Assembly: GCA_024102815.1 (NCBI GenBank)
Contig: JAGFJJ010000046.1
Span: 62,001-126,000 of the forward strand
Length of the DNA: 64,000 nucleotides
DNA from: Phycisphaerae bacterium
Lineage (GTDB): Bacteria; Planctomycetota; Phycisphaerae; UBA1845
Direction of reading: 5' to 3'
The translations under genes and the position numbers were made by a program. Shown in pieces: positions 44,666 to 54,275 of the stretch (the first letter of the stretch is position 1; every line of letters starts with the position of its first letter). The notes below the pieces were generated by a model. That model was not told the DNA's origin and made no database searches. It saw only the letters and a program-made list of their open reading frames with translations.

Positions 44666-45469
44666 TTGACCGCGCCCTCCGTAACAGTCAACACAACGGC
44701 GCACGACCCGGCGGTGTGGGACCGCGTCTGGCAGCGCGAAGTGCCCGTGGTCAAGGACGACGCGATCCTGGACCGGGAGCGACGCGGGCCTCGATGGAAG
44801 CTGGTGCGCGGCGCGGTCACCGGCCGGTTCGGCTCGTTTCGCGGGCTGCGCTGCATCGAGTTGGGAAGCGGACGGGGCGATCTATCGGTGCTGATGGCCG
44901 AACAGGGCGCCAACGTTACGCTGTTTGACTACAGTGACACGGCGCTAGACGCCGCACAGCGGCGGTTCGATCGGTTGGGACTGCAGGCCGAGTTTCTGCG
45001 AGGCGATTTTCTTAATGATCGGAGCGTCGAGGATTCGTTCGACGTCGCCTCTTCACTGGGCGTTATAGAGCACTTCCGAGGCGACGACCGCACGCGCACA
45101 GTGCGGGCCCATCTCAACGCATTGCGTCCGGGTGGACTGGCTGTGATCAGTGTTCCGCACGCCGCGTGTATCCCCTACCGCATCTGGAAATTCTATCTCG
45201 AGCGCCGCGGGCGCTGGCCTTACGGCACGGAGCTACCCTACTCGAAAACTGAGCTCGGGCGGCGCTGCGTCCAGGCGGGGTTTGAGGAAGTCGCGCTGCA
45301 CACCTTCGGATTCTGGCAATCGGTGGGCGATCACTGGGTGAAGCAATTCACGCCGTACCGGCCGGACTGGAGCGCGTCGCGATCGATCTGGGATCGATGG
45401 ATGGGGCTCGTGCTTCTGGCGATGGCGTGGAAGGCGTCCGATTCGGTTGCACCGCAGGAAACGGACTGA
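44666..45469 (+). CDS. Class I SAM-dependent methyltransferase
   Basis: 267 residues; SAM motif I CIELGSGRGDLS near residue 62, acidic loop DYSDTALDAAQ, motif IV DVASSLGVIEHF and post-motif LNALRPGGLAVISVPHA. Start TTG 44666 has GGAG upstream. In this setting it probably methylates a sugar, possibly capping the chain recognised by the Wzt C-terminal domain; target unproven. Confidence 0.85.
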   Translation: MTAPSVTVNTTAHDPAVWDRVWQREVPVVKDDAILDRERRGPRWKLVRGAVTGRFGSFRGLRCIELGSGRGDLSVLMAEQGANVTLFDYSDTALDAAQRRFDRLGLQAEFLRGDFLNDRSVEDSFDVASSLGVIEHFRGDDRTRTVRAHLNALRPGGLAVISVPHAACIPYRIWKFYLERRGRWPYGTELPYSKTELGRRCVQAGFEEVALHTFGFWQSVGDHWVKQFTPYRPDWSASRSIWDRWMGLVLLAMAWKASDSVAPQETD

Positions 45470-45475
45470 ACGCGC

Positions 45476-46315
45476 ATGGGATGGGGCCGCGCCTATTACG
45501 GAACATGTCAAACACGAAGCGGACATGCGCTGGTGCGCGCCGCTGTTCGGATGGCGCGACGTATCGGGTACATGCGGGACTTTCGCATGCCGCTTGATGC
45601 ACTGGAACTCGACCACAATGCGGTGGCGGGCCTGATGCGCCTGTGGTCGCGCATTCACTGGAACTGCGGCGATGGAATGATGCCCGCGGAGGAGCTGCTG
45701 GCGGTGTATCGTATGGCGGTGACATGGCCTGTGGACGGCGATGTCGTGGAACTCGGCTCTTGGGTGGGACTAACCACGTCCTATCTTGCAACAGCTTGCG
45801 TTGCCCGCGGCTCGGGGTGCGTCCACGCGGTCGATACATTTCAGGGAACGAAGGAAGGCGGCGCAGTCTACCCATCCATCGAACGGTTCGGTGGAAATAC
45901 GCTGGAGGCATTCCGCGACCAGGTCCGCCGCGCCGGAGTTGAAGAGCGAATTGACGTTCACGTGGGGCTCACGTCAAACGTGGCCGAACAGTATGGAGGC
46001 CGGGCGATTCGGGTGCTGCTGATCGACGCGGACCATTCATATGAAGGTGTCCGGGCGGATTTTCGCGACTGGTTCCGGCACGTGGCACCGGGCGGTTTGA
46101 TTCTCTTCCATGACTACAAGATGCCGGAAATCGCGCGGTTCATCGAGCACGAACTCGGAGCGGACCTCCGGGTTGCGCTTGCGCCCGGCGAGGTACTGCC
46201 GAATCTCTACGCGGTTACGAAGCGGCCCGCGAAAGCGCCGGCGCTAGTGTTCGGTGAGCGGCGATGCGATGTCCGCGAAGTCGCGCTTTCTTCAGTCAAC
46301 ATGGCGTCGACATGA
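45476..46315 (+). CDS. Methyltransferase of the class I / TylF-like type
   Basis: 279 residues. Core motifs DVVELGSWVGLTTSYLATA, VHAVDTFQGTKEGG, VLLIDADHSYEGVRADFRDWF and GGLILFHDYKMPEIARFI match the Methyltransf_24 group that acts on sugars and natural products. The first 25 residues are unusual; ATG 45551 is an alternative start. The end overlaps the next gene (ATGA). Confidence 0.83.
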   Translation: MGWGRAYYGTCQTRSGHALVRAAVRMARRIGYMRDFRMPLDALELDHNAVAGLMRLWSRIHWNCGDGMMPAEELLAVYRMAVTWPVDGDVVELGSWVGLTTSYLATACVARGSGCVHAVDTFQGTKEGGAVYPSIERFGGNTLEAFRDQVRRAGVEERIDVHVGLTSNVAEQYGGRAIRVLLIDADHSYEGVRADFRDWFRHVAPGGLILFHDYKMPEIARFIEHELGADLRVALAPGEVLPNLYAVTKRPAKAPALVFGERRCDVREVALSSVNMAST

Positions 46316-47424
46316 GAATCGTGTTCATTGTTCACCGCTATTGGCCCAGCGTGGGCGGCGTGGAGAAGTACGTCCACGAACTTTCCGTTGCCCTTCGCGA
46401 ACTCGGACACGATCCTCTGGTGGTTGCCGCGGCCCACGCGGACAGGCTCCCCGCGAGGGGCGAGCACGAAGGGATCCCTGTTCTGCGATTCCCGGCAACG
46501 CGGAGCGGCATCCGCTGCCGCTGGTGGTTTCGCCGGAACCGCGATCTGTTCCGCAGGGCCGATGCCGTCAGCGTCAGCAATACGCACGTCTGGGAGTATG
46601 CGGAGCCCTGGCTTGACGGGCTGGTCGATCGCAGGCGCATCTACCTGATACGCCACGGAATGGGGATGAAGTATCCGGTGCCGGAGGAGCACCGGCGGCG
46701 CGCGGCACGGGGGCAGGAGGGGGTGGCCGGCGTGGCACACGACGGACGCTTCATCGAGCGCTGGCTGGATGTCGCGGCGGACATTTGCCCGGAGCAGGGA
46801 CTTCGGCCTCTGGCGGACGAGATTGCCCATCCCGCGCCCGGGGAACCGAACTCGGCCATCTATGTCGGCCGCCTGGAACTGGATACGGGAATTCAGACCT
46901 ACCTCGATGCGGTGGCGAAGCTCGATCCGCAGCGGACTGGGCAGTTCCGGCTGGATGTCTGCGGCGACGGAAGCCTCCGAGAGAATCTGGAAGCCCGCGT
47001 CCGGCGGGAGCGGCTCTCCGTCCGATTCCTGGGCCGAATTCCCGACGCGCAGCAGCTTCTTGGGCGACATGCCTTCGCGTTCGTGGACGGGCGGATGGTC
47101 ATCCAGGAGGCGATGGCGAGGCGCCGGCCTGTGCTTTCGGCCTACGGGCACCCGCTCAAGCGAGACTATCTCTGCGGCGAATCCTTCAGCCCGTTCCTTT
47201 TCGCTGCCTCTTCCGGTACCGATCTGGCCAATCGCGTCCGGAAACTGGCCGAGGATCCCCGTGACATGCGCGAAACAGTGGAGCGGGCGTTCGAGTTTTC
47301 GCGGCGGCTGTCGTGGACGGAGACCGCCCGGCGTTATCTCGCTCTATGGCACGGCGAAAAAGGACCGAATTGTCCGCGATCCACTCCCACTGCACATGGG
47401 GCCGAAATGGCCCCCGCCCTCTAG
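46312..47424 (+). CDS. Family 4 glycosyltransferase
   Basis: 370 residues: IVFIVHRYWPSVGGVEKYVHELSVALRELGH is the classic N-terminus of GT4 enzymes; the C-terminal domain has AIYVGRLELDTGIQTYLDAV, VCGDGSLRENLE, VRFLGRIPDAQQLL and FVDGRMVIQEAMARRRPVL. The E-x7-E motif is atypical (the expected first Glu region reads FVDGRMVIQEAM), so it may act on an unusual donor. Last gene of the Wzm/Wzt unit. Confidence 0.87.
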   Translation: MRIVFIVHRYWPSVGGVEKYVHELSVALRELGHDPLVVAAAHADRLPARGEHEGIPVLRFPATRSGIRCRWWFRRNRDLFRRADAVSVSNTHVWEYAEPWLDGLVDRRRIYLIRHGMGMKYPVPEEHRRRAARGQEGVAGVAHDGRFIERWLDVAADICPEQGLRPLADEIAHPAPGEPNSAIYVGRLELDTGIQTYLDAVAKLDPQRTGQFRLDVCGDGSLRENLEARVRRERLSVRFLGRIPDAQQLLGRHAFAFVDGRMVIQEAMARRRPVLSAYGHPLKRDYLCGESFSPFLFAASSGTDLANRVRKLAEDPRDMRETVERAFEFSRRLSWTETARRYLALWHGEKGPNCPRSTPTAHGAEMAPAL

Positions 47425-47525
47425 CCCCATTTCAGCGTCTCGACAGCACGCACCTCCCTTGCGATACTGACGGATCGGTCATTCGGCCGGGCCAAGAGTG
47501 TGTCCTCAAGAAAATCGCGAGATCT

Positions 47526-49760
47526 ATGCAAGCGGAATCATTGGTGCAATTGGTCGGCAGCGGCAACCTCCGGAAGGTCGAAGAGGAATGGGAACGACTC
47601 ATGGAGGAGGGGACAGTCCCCGTTGAACGCCTGCCGGAGTACGGTACGGTCCTGGAGGAGCTGGTTCGAGCAGGCAACCAGGAAATGGCTGAAGCGCTGG
47701 CGTGGGACGCCATTGAGTCGGTGAAGGAAGCCCACGGTGCGGAGGAGGCGCTTCGCGTGGCCGGCCCCTTGCTTCTGTCGCTGAGCCAGAGTGCCGAGTT
47801 GCGGACCCAAACGGTTGCGCTCTATCGCGAGGCATTCGCCAATCGCGAGGGGTTGGAGGCGCTGATCGAAGTCGCCGGTCTGGACGCCGGGTCGGAGCAG
47901 AGCCGGCCCGTCCGACGGGCGCTGCGAACCGTGGAGGTCTGCCTCACACTACAAGAGGGGAGCTACCTGGTCGGACGTGATGAGGACGTGGCGGCGCGGG
48001 TCGAAAAGGTAGACCCGTCGGACTGGTCGTTCGAGCTAACGGTCATGCCGGGCGGACGGCGCCAGTTGTCCGCCGAGCGCCTCGCGGACAATTTTGCCCC
48101 GGCGGCGGCGACCGATTTTCGCGTTCAACGTCGATTCGCGTCCGAAGAACTGGCATCACGCTTGGAGGACGATCCTGCCGGAGTGGTGATTGAACTGTGC
48201 CGAAACTCAGGCGGCTCGATTGACAGTGACGATCTCGAACTCCGCCTGGTCCCCCATATCATCGCCGGAGAAAACTGGAAGAAATGGTGGACGAAGGCGC
48301 GGGCGGCTTTGAAGAAGTCGTCACACGTGGTTATGGAGGGCCGATCACCGGTCAAGATTTCGTATCTGGCGTCACCGGACAGCCATCACGACATCTTCGT
48401 CGAGGAATTCCAGCGCACTTCCAGTCCGGAAAAGCGCCTTGCGGTGCTGGAATCATACATACGCGATTCGCGTACACGCGGGGAAGAGCCTTCAGCGGAG
48501 GTGCTGAAGAATTGCCTGAAATCGATGACGGATCGGGCATCACGGCAAAGCGCGGCCGGGGATCGCAAGGCCACGACGACGTGGCTCTGTGCGCTTCGCG
48601 CGGCCCAGCTTGCCGGCGAGGATGAAATTCCGCAGGCGGCACTGGACTACTTTGCGGCGCTGAACGCACCACATGAGGCGCTCGAGAAAGTGTCCGATGG
48701 AGCGACGGCAGAGTTGGTGTGTAGCTGTCTTGAACGAGCCAAGGGTGACGACGCGCAGGCCATCCTGCTGCGGGCGTTTCCGAATCTTGTGCTCTCGGCC
48801 TGCGACGTCGTTGGGGAGCGGTTGGCCTCGTACGGGTGCGGCGTGGCGGAGTTCGAGCCCCTCGTCGAGCAGATTCTCTTCAAACCCGAACGGCACTTCG
48901 AAGCGCTGCTCTGGCTGTGGGACGGCGGCGTAGACCGCGAGTACATTCCGACGGTGGCATTGATCACACTGCTTACAAGGCTGCTGCGCACTCTGGATGA
49001 GACGCGGCGCAGCGACGCTTTCGCACGCGAACAAGAAAAAGAATTCGCGGGTCGGGCACGGTCCGTACTGTCGGCGCGGAAGTACGAGCGATTCATGCGT
49101 TGCCTGGAAGAGATCGAGCCGCAGATGGCCGCGGCGCTGAGAACGCAGCTTTCGCGCTGCGAATCGCTGGGGCGGGCGGTGCGAGAGGATATGTTGCGGG
49201 AGGTAGCGCGGCGCCATCCGACGACCGTCATTCGGGAGGAAGCGGTTCCCGCGTGGAAGCGCGAAGACGTGATCTTTGTCACCTCCGCCGGGCTCGCTCG
49301 CAAGCAGTCTGAAATCGAGCACCACGTAAACGTCAAGATGCGGGACAACGCCCGGGCGATTGGCGCGGCCGCCGAACATGGCGATCTGAGTGAGAACTCG
49401 GAATACAAATTCGCGCTGGAGGAGCGGGACCTGCTCCGCGGCCGGCTCGCGCAGATGAACGACGAGGTGGCCAAGGCGAAGGTCCTGGACCCGGAGGACA
49501 TTTCAACTGAGTTCATCGGACCGGGAACGCGAGCCAAGTTCCGTCGGACAGGAGACGGTCACGAAATGACCATGACGTTCTTCGGCCCGTGGGAGGCGGA
49601 CGTCTCCCGAGGCTGGTACAATTATCTTGCCCCGCTTTGCCAGGGACTGATGGGCAAGCGCATCGGCGACGTTGTGGAATTCGACATCACTGATGTCTCT
49701 GGGCAGTACGAAGTCACGTCGATTCACAATGCGCTGGTGGACGCGGAGTTTGATATCTGA
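47526..49760 (+). CDS. greA: Large GreA-type transcript cleavage factor with helical N-terminal extension
   Basis: 744 residues against about 158 in E. coli GreA. Residues 1-570 are helical with TPR/HEAT-like composition and no known catalytic motif. From about 585 the protein is a GreA: coiled coil with the tip EHGDLSENSEYKFALEERD (the acidic residues that enter the RNA polymerase secondary channel) and a C-terminal FKBP-like domain (GDVVEFDI). Similar fused GreAs are known in Chlamydia. It rescues backtracked RNA polymerase; the N-terminal part may bind other factors. The start at 47526 has only a weak ribosome site. Confidence 0.85.
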   Translation: MQAESLVQLVGSGNLRKVEEEWERLMEEGTVPVERLPEYGTVLEELVRAGNQEMAEALAWDAIESVKEAHGAEEALRVAGPLLLSLSQSAELRTQTVALYREAFANREGLEALIEVAGLDAGSEQSRPVRRALRTVEVCLTLQEGSYLVGRDEDVAARVEKVDPSDWSFELTVMPGGRRQLSAERLADNFAPAAATDFRVQRRFASEELASRLEDDPAGVVIELCRNSGGSIDSDDLELRLVPHIIAGENWKKWWTKARAALKKSSHVVMEGRSPVKISYLASPDSHHDIFVEEFQRTSSPEKRLAVLESYIRDSRTRGEEPSAEVLKNCLKSMTDRASRQSAAGDRKATTTWLCALRAAQLAGEDEIPQAALDYFAALNAPHEALEKVSDGATAELVCSCLERAKGDDAQAILLRAFPNLVLSACDVVGERLASYGCGVAEFEPLVEQILFKPERHFEALLWLWDGGVDREYIPTVALITLLTRLLRTLDETRRSDAFAREQEKEFAGRARSVLSARKYERFMRCLEEIEPQMAAALRTQLSRCESLGRAVREDMLREVARRHPTTVIREEAVPAWKREDVIFVTSAGLARKQSEIEHHVNVKMRDNARAIGAAAEHGDLSENSEYKFALEERDLLRGRLAQMNDEVAKAKVLDPEDISTEFIGPGTRAKFRRTGDGHEMTMTFFGPWEADVSRGWYNYLAPLCQGLMGKRIGDVVEFDITDVSGQYEVTSIHNALVDAEFDI

Positions 49761-49789
49761 CGGGCCGGTTGGACGGGAGAAATGGCTGA

Positions 49790-50854
49790 ATGAATGCCGC
49801 GCTGATCGGTCTGCCCTACTCCGGAAAGTCCTCATTGTTCGCCGCGCTGACCCGACGTGCCGTGGATCCATTTGCCCCGCCCGAGCCGCGCCACGCGGTG
49901 ATACATGTTCCCGACGAACGGCTTGAAAAGCTCGCGGAGATCTTTCGTCCCAAGAAAATCGTGGAATCGACAATCGAGTTTGTCGATATTCCCGGCTGCT
50001 CACTGGACGATCCCAAAGGCCAACAGGAATGGCGGCGACTGCTCCCAAACGCGCGGCAGGCCGATCTGCTGGTCGTCGTATTGAGGATGTTTGAGAATGC
50101 GTCGGTGCCTCCCCCGTCGGGACGAATCGACCCGCGGGCGGATTTCCAGGCCATGTGGGATGAGTTGATCTTTGCCGACCTGGACGCCGTTACGACGCGC
50201 GTGGATCGGCTGCTCGCGTCGCTCAAGAAGCCTACACGTACGCACGAGCAGGAGAAGCGCGAACTGGCGCTATTGGAGCGATGCCGCGAGGCACTGGAGT
50301 CCAACCAGCCTCTGTCAGCGGCGGGGCACTCGGAGGAGGAGCGCAAGCTGCTGGCCAGCTTCGCGTTCCTGACGGAAAAGCCGATCCTATGCGTGTTGAA
50401 TGTCTCGGACGACGAGGCCGGGCAGGTGTTCGACATGACATTCGAGCATGTTCATTCGGTGGTGACCGTGAGCTGCTCGATCGAAGCGGAGCTCGCGCAG
50501 CTCGAACCGGCCGATCGGACAGCGTTCCTGGCCGACCTGGGTTTGAAAGAACTGGTCCGCGACCGCTTTATCCGCGCCTGCCACGATGCGGCAGGCTACC
50601 TTACGTTCCTAACCGGCGGGGGCGAGGACGTACACGCATGGTCGCTGCGCAAGGGAGGAAGCGCACTCGACGCCGCGGCTCGCATTCATACGGAGATCGC
50701 ACAGGGTTTCATCCGCGCGGAGACGATCTCCTTTGACGAGCTGATGGAGTACGGAGATCTGAAAAGCGCCCGCGCGGCCGGCAGGGTCCGCAAGGAGGGC
50801 AAGACCTATGTCGTCCAGGAAGGAGACTACATCATCATCCTGACGAGCGGGTAA
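49790..50854 (+). CDS. YchF/OBG-type GTPase
   Basis: 354 residues. G1 is GLPYSGKSS (7-15), whereas ordinary YchF has GLPNVGKS. A DIPG G3-like motif (FVDIPGCSLDD) and a C-terminal TGS-like domain (LTGGGEDVHAWSLRKGGSALDAAARIH, YGDLKSARAAGRVRKEGKTY, EGDYIIILTSG) follow. The base-specificity motif reads NVSDDEAG in place of the NxxE of YchF. YchF proteins bind ribosomes and prefer ATP. It is 29 bp behind the GreA fusion, so the two may be co-expressed. A variant subfamily is likely. Confidence 0.88.
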   Translation: MNAALIGLPYSGKSSLFAALTRRAVDPFAPPEPRHAVIHVPDERLEKLAEIFRPKKIVESTIEFVDIPGCSLDDPKGQQEWRRLLPNARQADLLVVVLRMFENASVPPPSGRIDPRADFQAMWDELIFADLDAVTTRVDRLLASLKKPTRTHEQEKRELALLERCREALESNQPLSAAGHSEEERKLLASFAFLTEKPILCVLNVSDDEAGQVFDMTFEHVHSVVTVSCSIEAELAQLEPADRTAFLADLGLKELVRDRFIRACHDAAGYLTFLTGGGEDVHAWSLRKGGSALDAAARIHTEIAQGFIRAETISFDELMEYGDLKSARAAGRVRKEGKTYVVQEGDYIIILTSG

Positions 50855-50898
50855 TCGCCCACCGGCACATTGATTCAACCGCATGGCACAACCTTCGC

Positions 50899-52791
50899 CT
50901 ACCGCAGGTGTTCCTCGAAGAACTTGGCCAACTGTTCATAGTAGAGCAAACGGTTGCCCTCTTTCGCGAAGCCGTGGCCCTCGTCGGGGAAGTAGAGCTC
51001 TTCGACGTCGACGCCCCGTTTTTTCAATGCGACAGCGACCTGCATGGCCTCGCCCACGGGTACGCGCGGATCGTTCAATCCGTGGGCGATCATCAAGGGC
51101 ATGTCGATGCGGTCGACCTTGTACAGGGGGGAGATGGAACGGAGGAACTCGGGATCGGAAAGCGGACCGTACTCGGCCTCGCGCAAATGGCGACGATAGT
51201 CCTTGGTCTGCTTAAGGAAGGTCTCGAAATTGACGATTCCGACGACATTGCAGGCCGCGCCGTAGAGCTCCGGTGCTTCGGTAATCACTGCCATGGTCAT
51301 GAATCCGCCGTAGCTACCGCCCCACGCCGCGATTTTGCGCGGTTCGGAAAGCCCCTGATCGATTACGTACTTCGCCGCCCAGACGCCGTCGCGCACGCTG
51401 GTCGCGCGGTTCTTGTAGTTATCCGCCGCAAGGTAGGCGCGGCCGTAGCCGTTGGACCCGCGTACATTCGGCGCGATGATCCCGAATCCTCGTGAAACGA
51501 AATACTGAAAGGCGGGATTGAAGCCGGGGCGAAACTGACTTTCCGGACCGCCGTGGTAGTACGTGATGAAGGGAATCGTCGTTCCTGGCTTGTGATCGAA
51601 AGGAAGATACACGAAGGCGGGAATACTCCGCTGATCGAATGACGGATAGCGAACCAATTGCGGGAGTCTAAAGCGAGCGACATCGACGCCCTGAGTGTCG
51701 GGCTCGGTAAGCGGGACCGGCGCGTTGTCCGGCGCGGACATGCTCCACCGAAAAACCGTTCCGGGCGTATTGGCGTTGCTCAAGGAGTAGAGCAGCGTGT
51801 CCGCTTGAAAAACGACATTGCCAACCAATCCGCGAGGAATGTCCGGCGTGGCAAGCGGGGCAAAGTCACCGCCCGCGCGGCGTAGCTGCAGCGTGCTGTA
51901 GCCGTCATCGTTAACGCGCACCGCCAGGATCGTCCGGTCCTGATTGAGCGAGCCGGAGTCGACCTCCTTTCCCACCAGGTCGGGAAGCAACGGCCTGATC
52001 TTTCCCGTGGCCAAATCGATAGCATGGATTTGCTTGAGATCGCCCTTGTAGTCCGTATTGACCAGGAATTCCTTCTCGTCAGCAGTGTAGCCGATGGGCT
52101 CGAAGGACCATTCTTCCCCTGCCGGTGTAATTTCTCGCTGCTGCTTACTTCTCAGGTCGACCTCGAACAACTGAGAATAGGACGCGGAGTGATAGGTGGC
52201 AAACACGAGCTTGCTGGCGTCGCGACGGAAATCGACAGGGGCGTTGCTGCCCTTGCCGGCATAAACCGGGGTCGACTTGCGCTCGTCCAGGTGATAGTAA
52301 TAGACGTGAAACTCTGCGGGCTTCTGATCGTTGGCCCGGTAAGCGAATCCCTTGCTGTCCCGCCTCCAAACCGAGCTTCCGTACACGACATCCGGCTTCT
52401 CGAGAACTGGCTCGAGTTTCCGGTTTTGGGTGTCGAGCAAGAAAAGGTCGTATTGTTCGCTCCCGCCAACGGCAGCAGATAGGGTAATCCACCGGCCGTC
52501 GTCGCTGAGGTTGTATCCGCCGATACCGTCGCGGAAATCGGTCAGTTTCACCGCGTCCTCCTGCGTCTTGCCGTTGGGAACCTTGAAGAGCTGGCGGATA
52601 CCGTCCGGGTTGTGGACGAAGTAGAGCGTTCCGTCAGGGGCAAGTTGGGCGTTGCCCGGCGATTTGATCTTGATGAACCGGGATATGCCGCCCGCTTCAT
52701 CCGCACGTGCAGCAATCGGCAGAAACGTCAGTACGGCAATTAGAAAAGCCGCCACCATGGCGCCACATGACTGGACCCTTCGCTTTTCCAT
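50899..52791 (-). CDS. Exported S9 prolyl oligopeptidase-family peptidase
   Basis: 630 residues from ATG 52791, seven bases behind GAGGAG; other starts (TTG 52806, ATG 52797) are too close to that site. A signal peptide (about 1-28) precedes a beta-propeller domain (about 30-370) and an alpha/beta-hydrolase catalytic domain. The triad reads Ser 493 (GGSYGG), Asp 574 (NDPRVP) and His 606 (DEGHGF). This fits a periplasmic or secreted aminopeptidase of the S9C type. Confidence 0.92.
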   Translation of the reverse strand: MEKRRVQSCGAMVAAFLIAVLTFLPIAARADEAGGISRFIKIKSPGNAQLAPDGTLYFVHNPDGIRQLFKVPNGKTQEDAVKLTDFRDGIGGYNLSDDGRWITLSAAVGGSEQYDLFLLDTQNRKLEPVLEKPDVVYGSSVWRRDSKGFAYRANDQKPAEFHVYYYHLDERKSTPVYAGKGSNAPVDFRRDASKLVFATYHSASYSQLFEVDLRSKQQREITPAGEEWSFEPIGYTADEKEFLVNTDYKGDLKQIHAIDLATGKIRPLLPDLVGKEVDSGSLNQDRTILAVRVNDDGYSTLQLRRAGGDFAPLATPDIPRGLVGNVVFQADTLLYSLSNANTPGTVFRWSMSAPDNAPVPLTEPDTQGVDVARFRLPQLVRYPSFDQRSIPAFVYLPFDHKPGTTIPFITYYHGGPESQFRPGFNPAFQYFVSRGFGIIAPNVRGSNGYGRAYLAADNYKNRATSVRDGVWAAKYVIDQGLSEPRKIAAWGGSYGGFMTMAVITEAPELYGAACNVVGIVNFETFLKQTKDYRRHLREAEYGPLSDPEFLRSISPLYKVDRIDMPLMIAHGLNDPRVPVGEAMQVAVALKKRGVDVEELYFPDEGHGFAKEGNRLLYYEQLAKFFEEHLR

Positions 52792-52953
52792 CTTCATTCT
52801 CCTCAAAGGGCTTCGGTCTTCGTTGAGCGGAGGATATGCGTTCGGGAGGCGGGGTCAAAGGCCGGACACGCCCCGAATCGCGTTGCATGTTCGTTTACTC
52901 GTCATTTCTTGTATGCGACCGAAGACATTGCGCCGTGTGGCGGCGGGAGAGGA

Positions 52954-54249
52954 TCACTGAATTCGAGAGTCCGCGTTGATCGAACGCCGCCTTTCGGTGA
53001 GGAGCCGCTCGTACAGAGTCTCTATTCGGCGGGTCGTCTTGCGCATGTCGTATTCTTCGAAACAGCGAACGCGACCGGCCTCGCCGATCGACCGCCGTTT
53101 TTCCGCATCACCAAGCAGGTCCTCGATCGCGTCGGCCAGAGCGCCGGAATCGGCCGCTGGGACGAGTATGCCCGTCTTGCCATGTTCGATCAGTTCGACT
53201 GCCGCCCCGGTGCTGGAAGAAACGACAGGTACGCCGTGAGCCATGGCTTCGGTGATAACCAGCCCAAAACCCTCGCCGGGCGGCAGGCTGCATACGGTCG
53301 CTATGTCAAAACCGGCGGTCAGTTCCGCCGCATCGGAACGCGAACCGAGAAAGTGCACGCGATCTTCCAGGCCAAATTCGGTCCGTTTCCGCAAGATGAA
53401 ATCATGATAGTCCTGTTCACGGGCAACGGTCTGACCGCCAATGTAGACGAAATGCACGTTTTGGTAGCGCGGACAAATACTGTGGGCTGCCTCGAGGAAA
53501 TGGATGTGTCCTTTGCGCGGCTGCATAGAGCCGACGAAGCCGACGATGGTCGCATCGGGCAACCCGAGAATCTCGCGGAGGCGCCCCCCTTCGCTGCGCA
53601 GATTCTCCAAGGGCAAGCCATTGTAGATCACGTCGATGCGGTCGCCCACTATGGGCCGAATGCTATCGGCGGTCGCGCGGCTGTTGGCGATCGACCAGCT
53701 ACGATTGCGCATGAGGGTGCGAACAAGCGGACTGAATGCGCGAATCACCGCCCACCGTGGATCAGGCCGGAGCCTCTTACCTGGGTGGGGCTCCCTGCCG
53801 TCCTGGAGTTTCGGGGGCTGTTCGAGCGGCAGGTGCCAATGCCAAAGGCACATCACGCCTGCAACGCGGCATGCCGCTGCGCCGACGATATGGTAATGAT
53901 GATAGTTCGTGTGGACGAGATCGATCTGCTCGCGACGAAGATAGCGTTTGAATCGTCCTACGGTATGCCGAAGCCAGGAAACAGAGCGCCAATAACCCGC
54001 AGGAGCAACGCTGATATCTGTCCTGGTCTGGCGGCGCAGGTTGGGTGGCCAGCCCGTTCCGAGTCGATCGCAGGGCTGGCCTTCCGCTTCGATGCGACTC
54101 GTGAACGGCCCGTCATCGCAAACCGCAACCCGCACTGTGAACTTCGAACGATCGATCCGCTGAAGGAGCCAGAGCGTGGCATTGGCCGCACCGCCACCCT
54201 CGCGCCCGCCAATCAGGAAACAGATGTTGGGTTTGCCCTCAGTCGTCAT
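52954..54249 (-). CDS. Family 4 glycosyltransferase
   Basis: 431 residues. GT-B core: NICFLIGGREGGGAANATLWLL, VDLVHTNYHHYHIVG-type segment, SIANSRATADSI, VIYNGLPLENL, VGFVGSMQPRKGHIHFLEAA and the C-terminal EGFGLVITEAMAHGVPVVSSSTG (E-x7-E). Last gene of the six-gene minus-strand glycan operon; starts 26 bp after the secreted-protein gene. Confidence 0.93.
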   Translation of the reverse strand: MTTEGKPNICFLIGGREGGGAANATLWLLQRIDRSKFTVRVAVCDDGPFTSRIEAEGQPCDRLGTGWPPNLRRQTRTDISVAPAGYWRSVSWLRHTVGRFKRYLRREQIDLVHTNYHHYHIVGAAACRVAGVMCLWHWHLPLEQPPKLQDGREPHPGKRLRPDPRWAVIRAFSPLVRTLMRNRSWSIANSRATADSIRPIVGDRIDVIYNGLPLENLRSEGGRLREILGLPDATIVGFVGSMQPRKGHIHFLEAAHSICPRYQNVHFVYIGGQTVAREQDYHDFILRKRTEFGLEDRVHFLGSRSDAAELTAGFDIATVCSLPPGEGFGLVITEAMAHGVPVVSSSTGAAVELIEHGKTGILVPAADSGALADAIEDLLGDAEKRRSIGEAGRVRCFEEYDMRKTTRRIETLYERLLTERRRSINADSRIQ

Positions 54250-54275
54250 ACACGGAACGCAAAGCTCGCCCGCTC

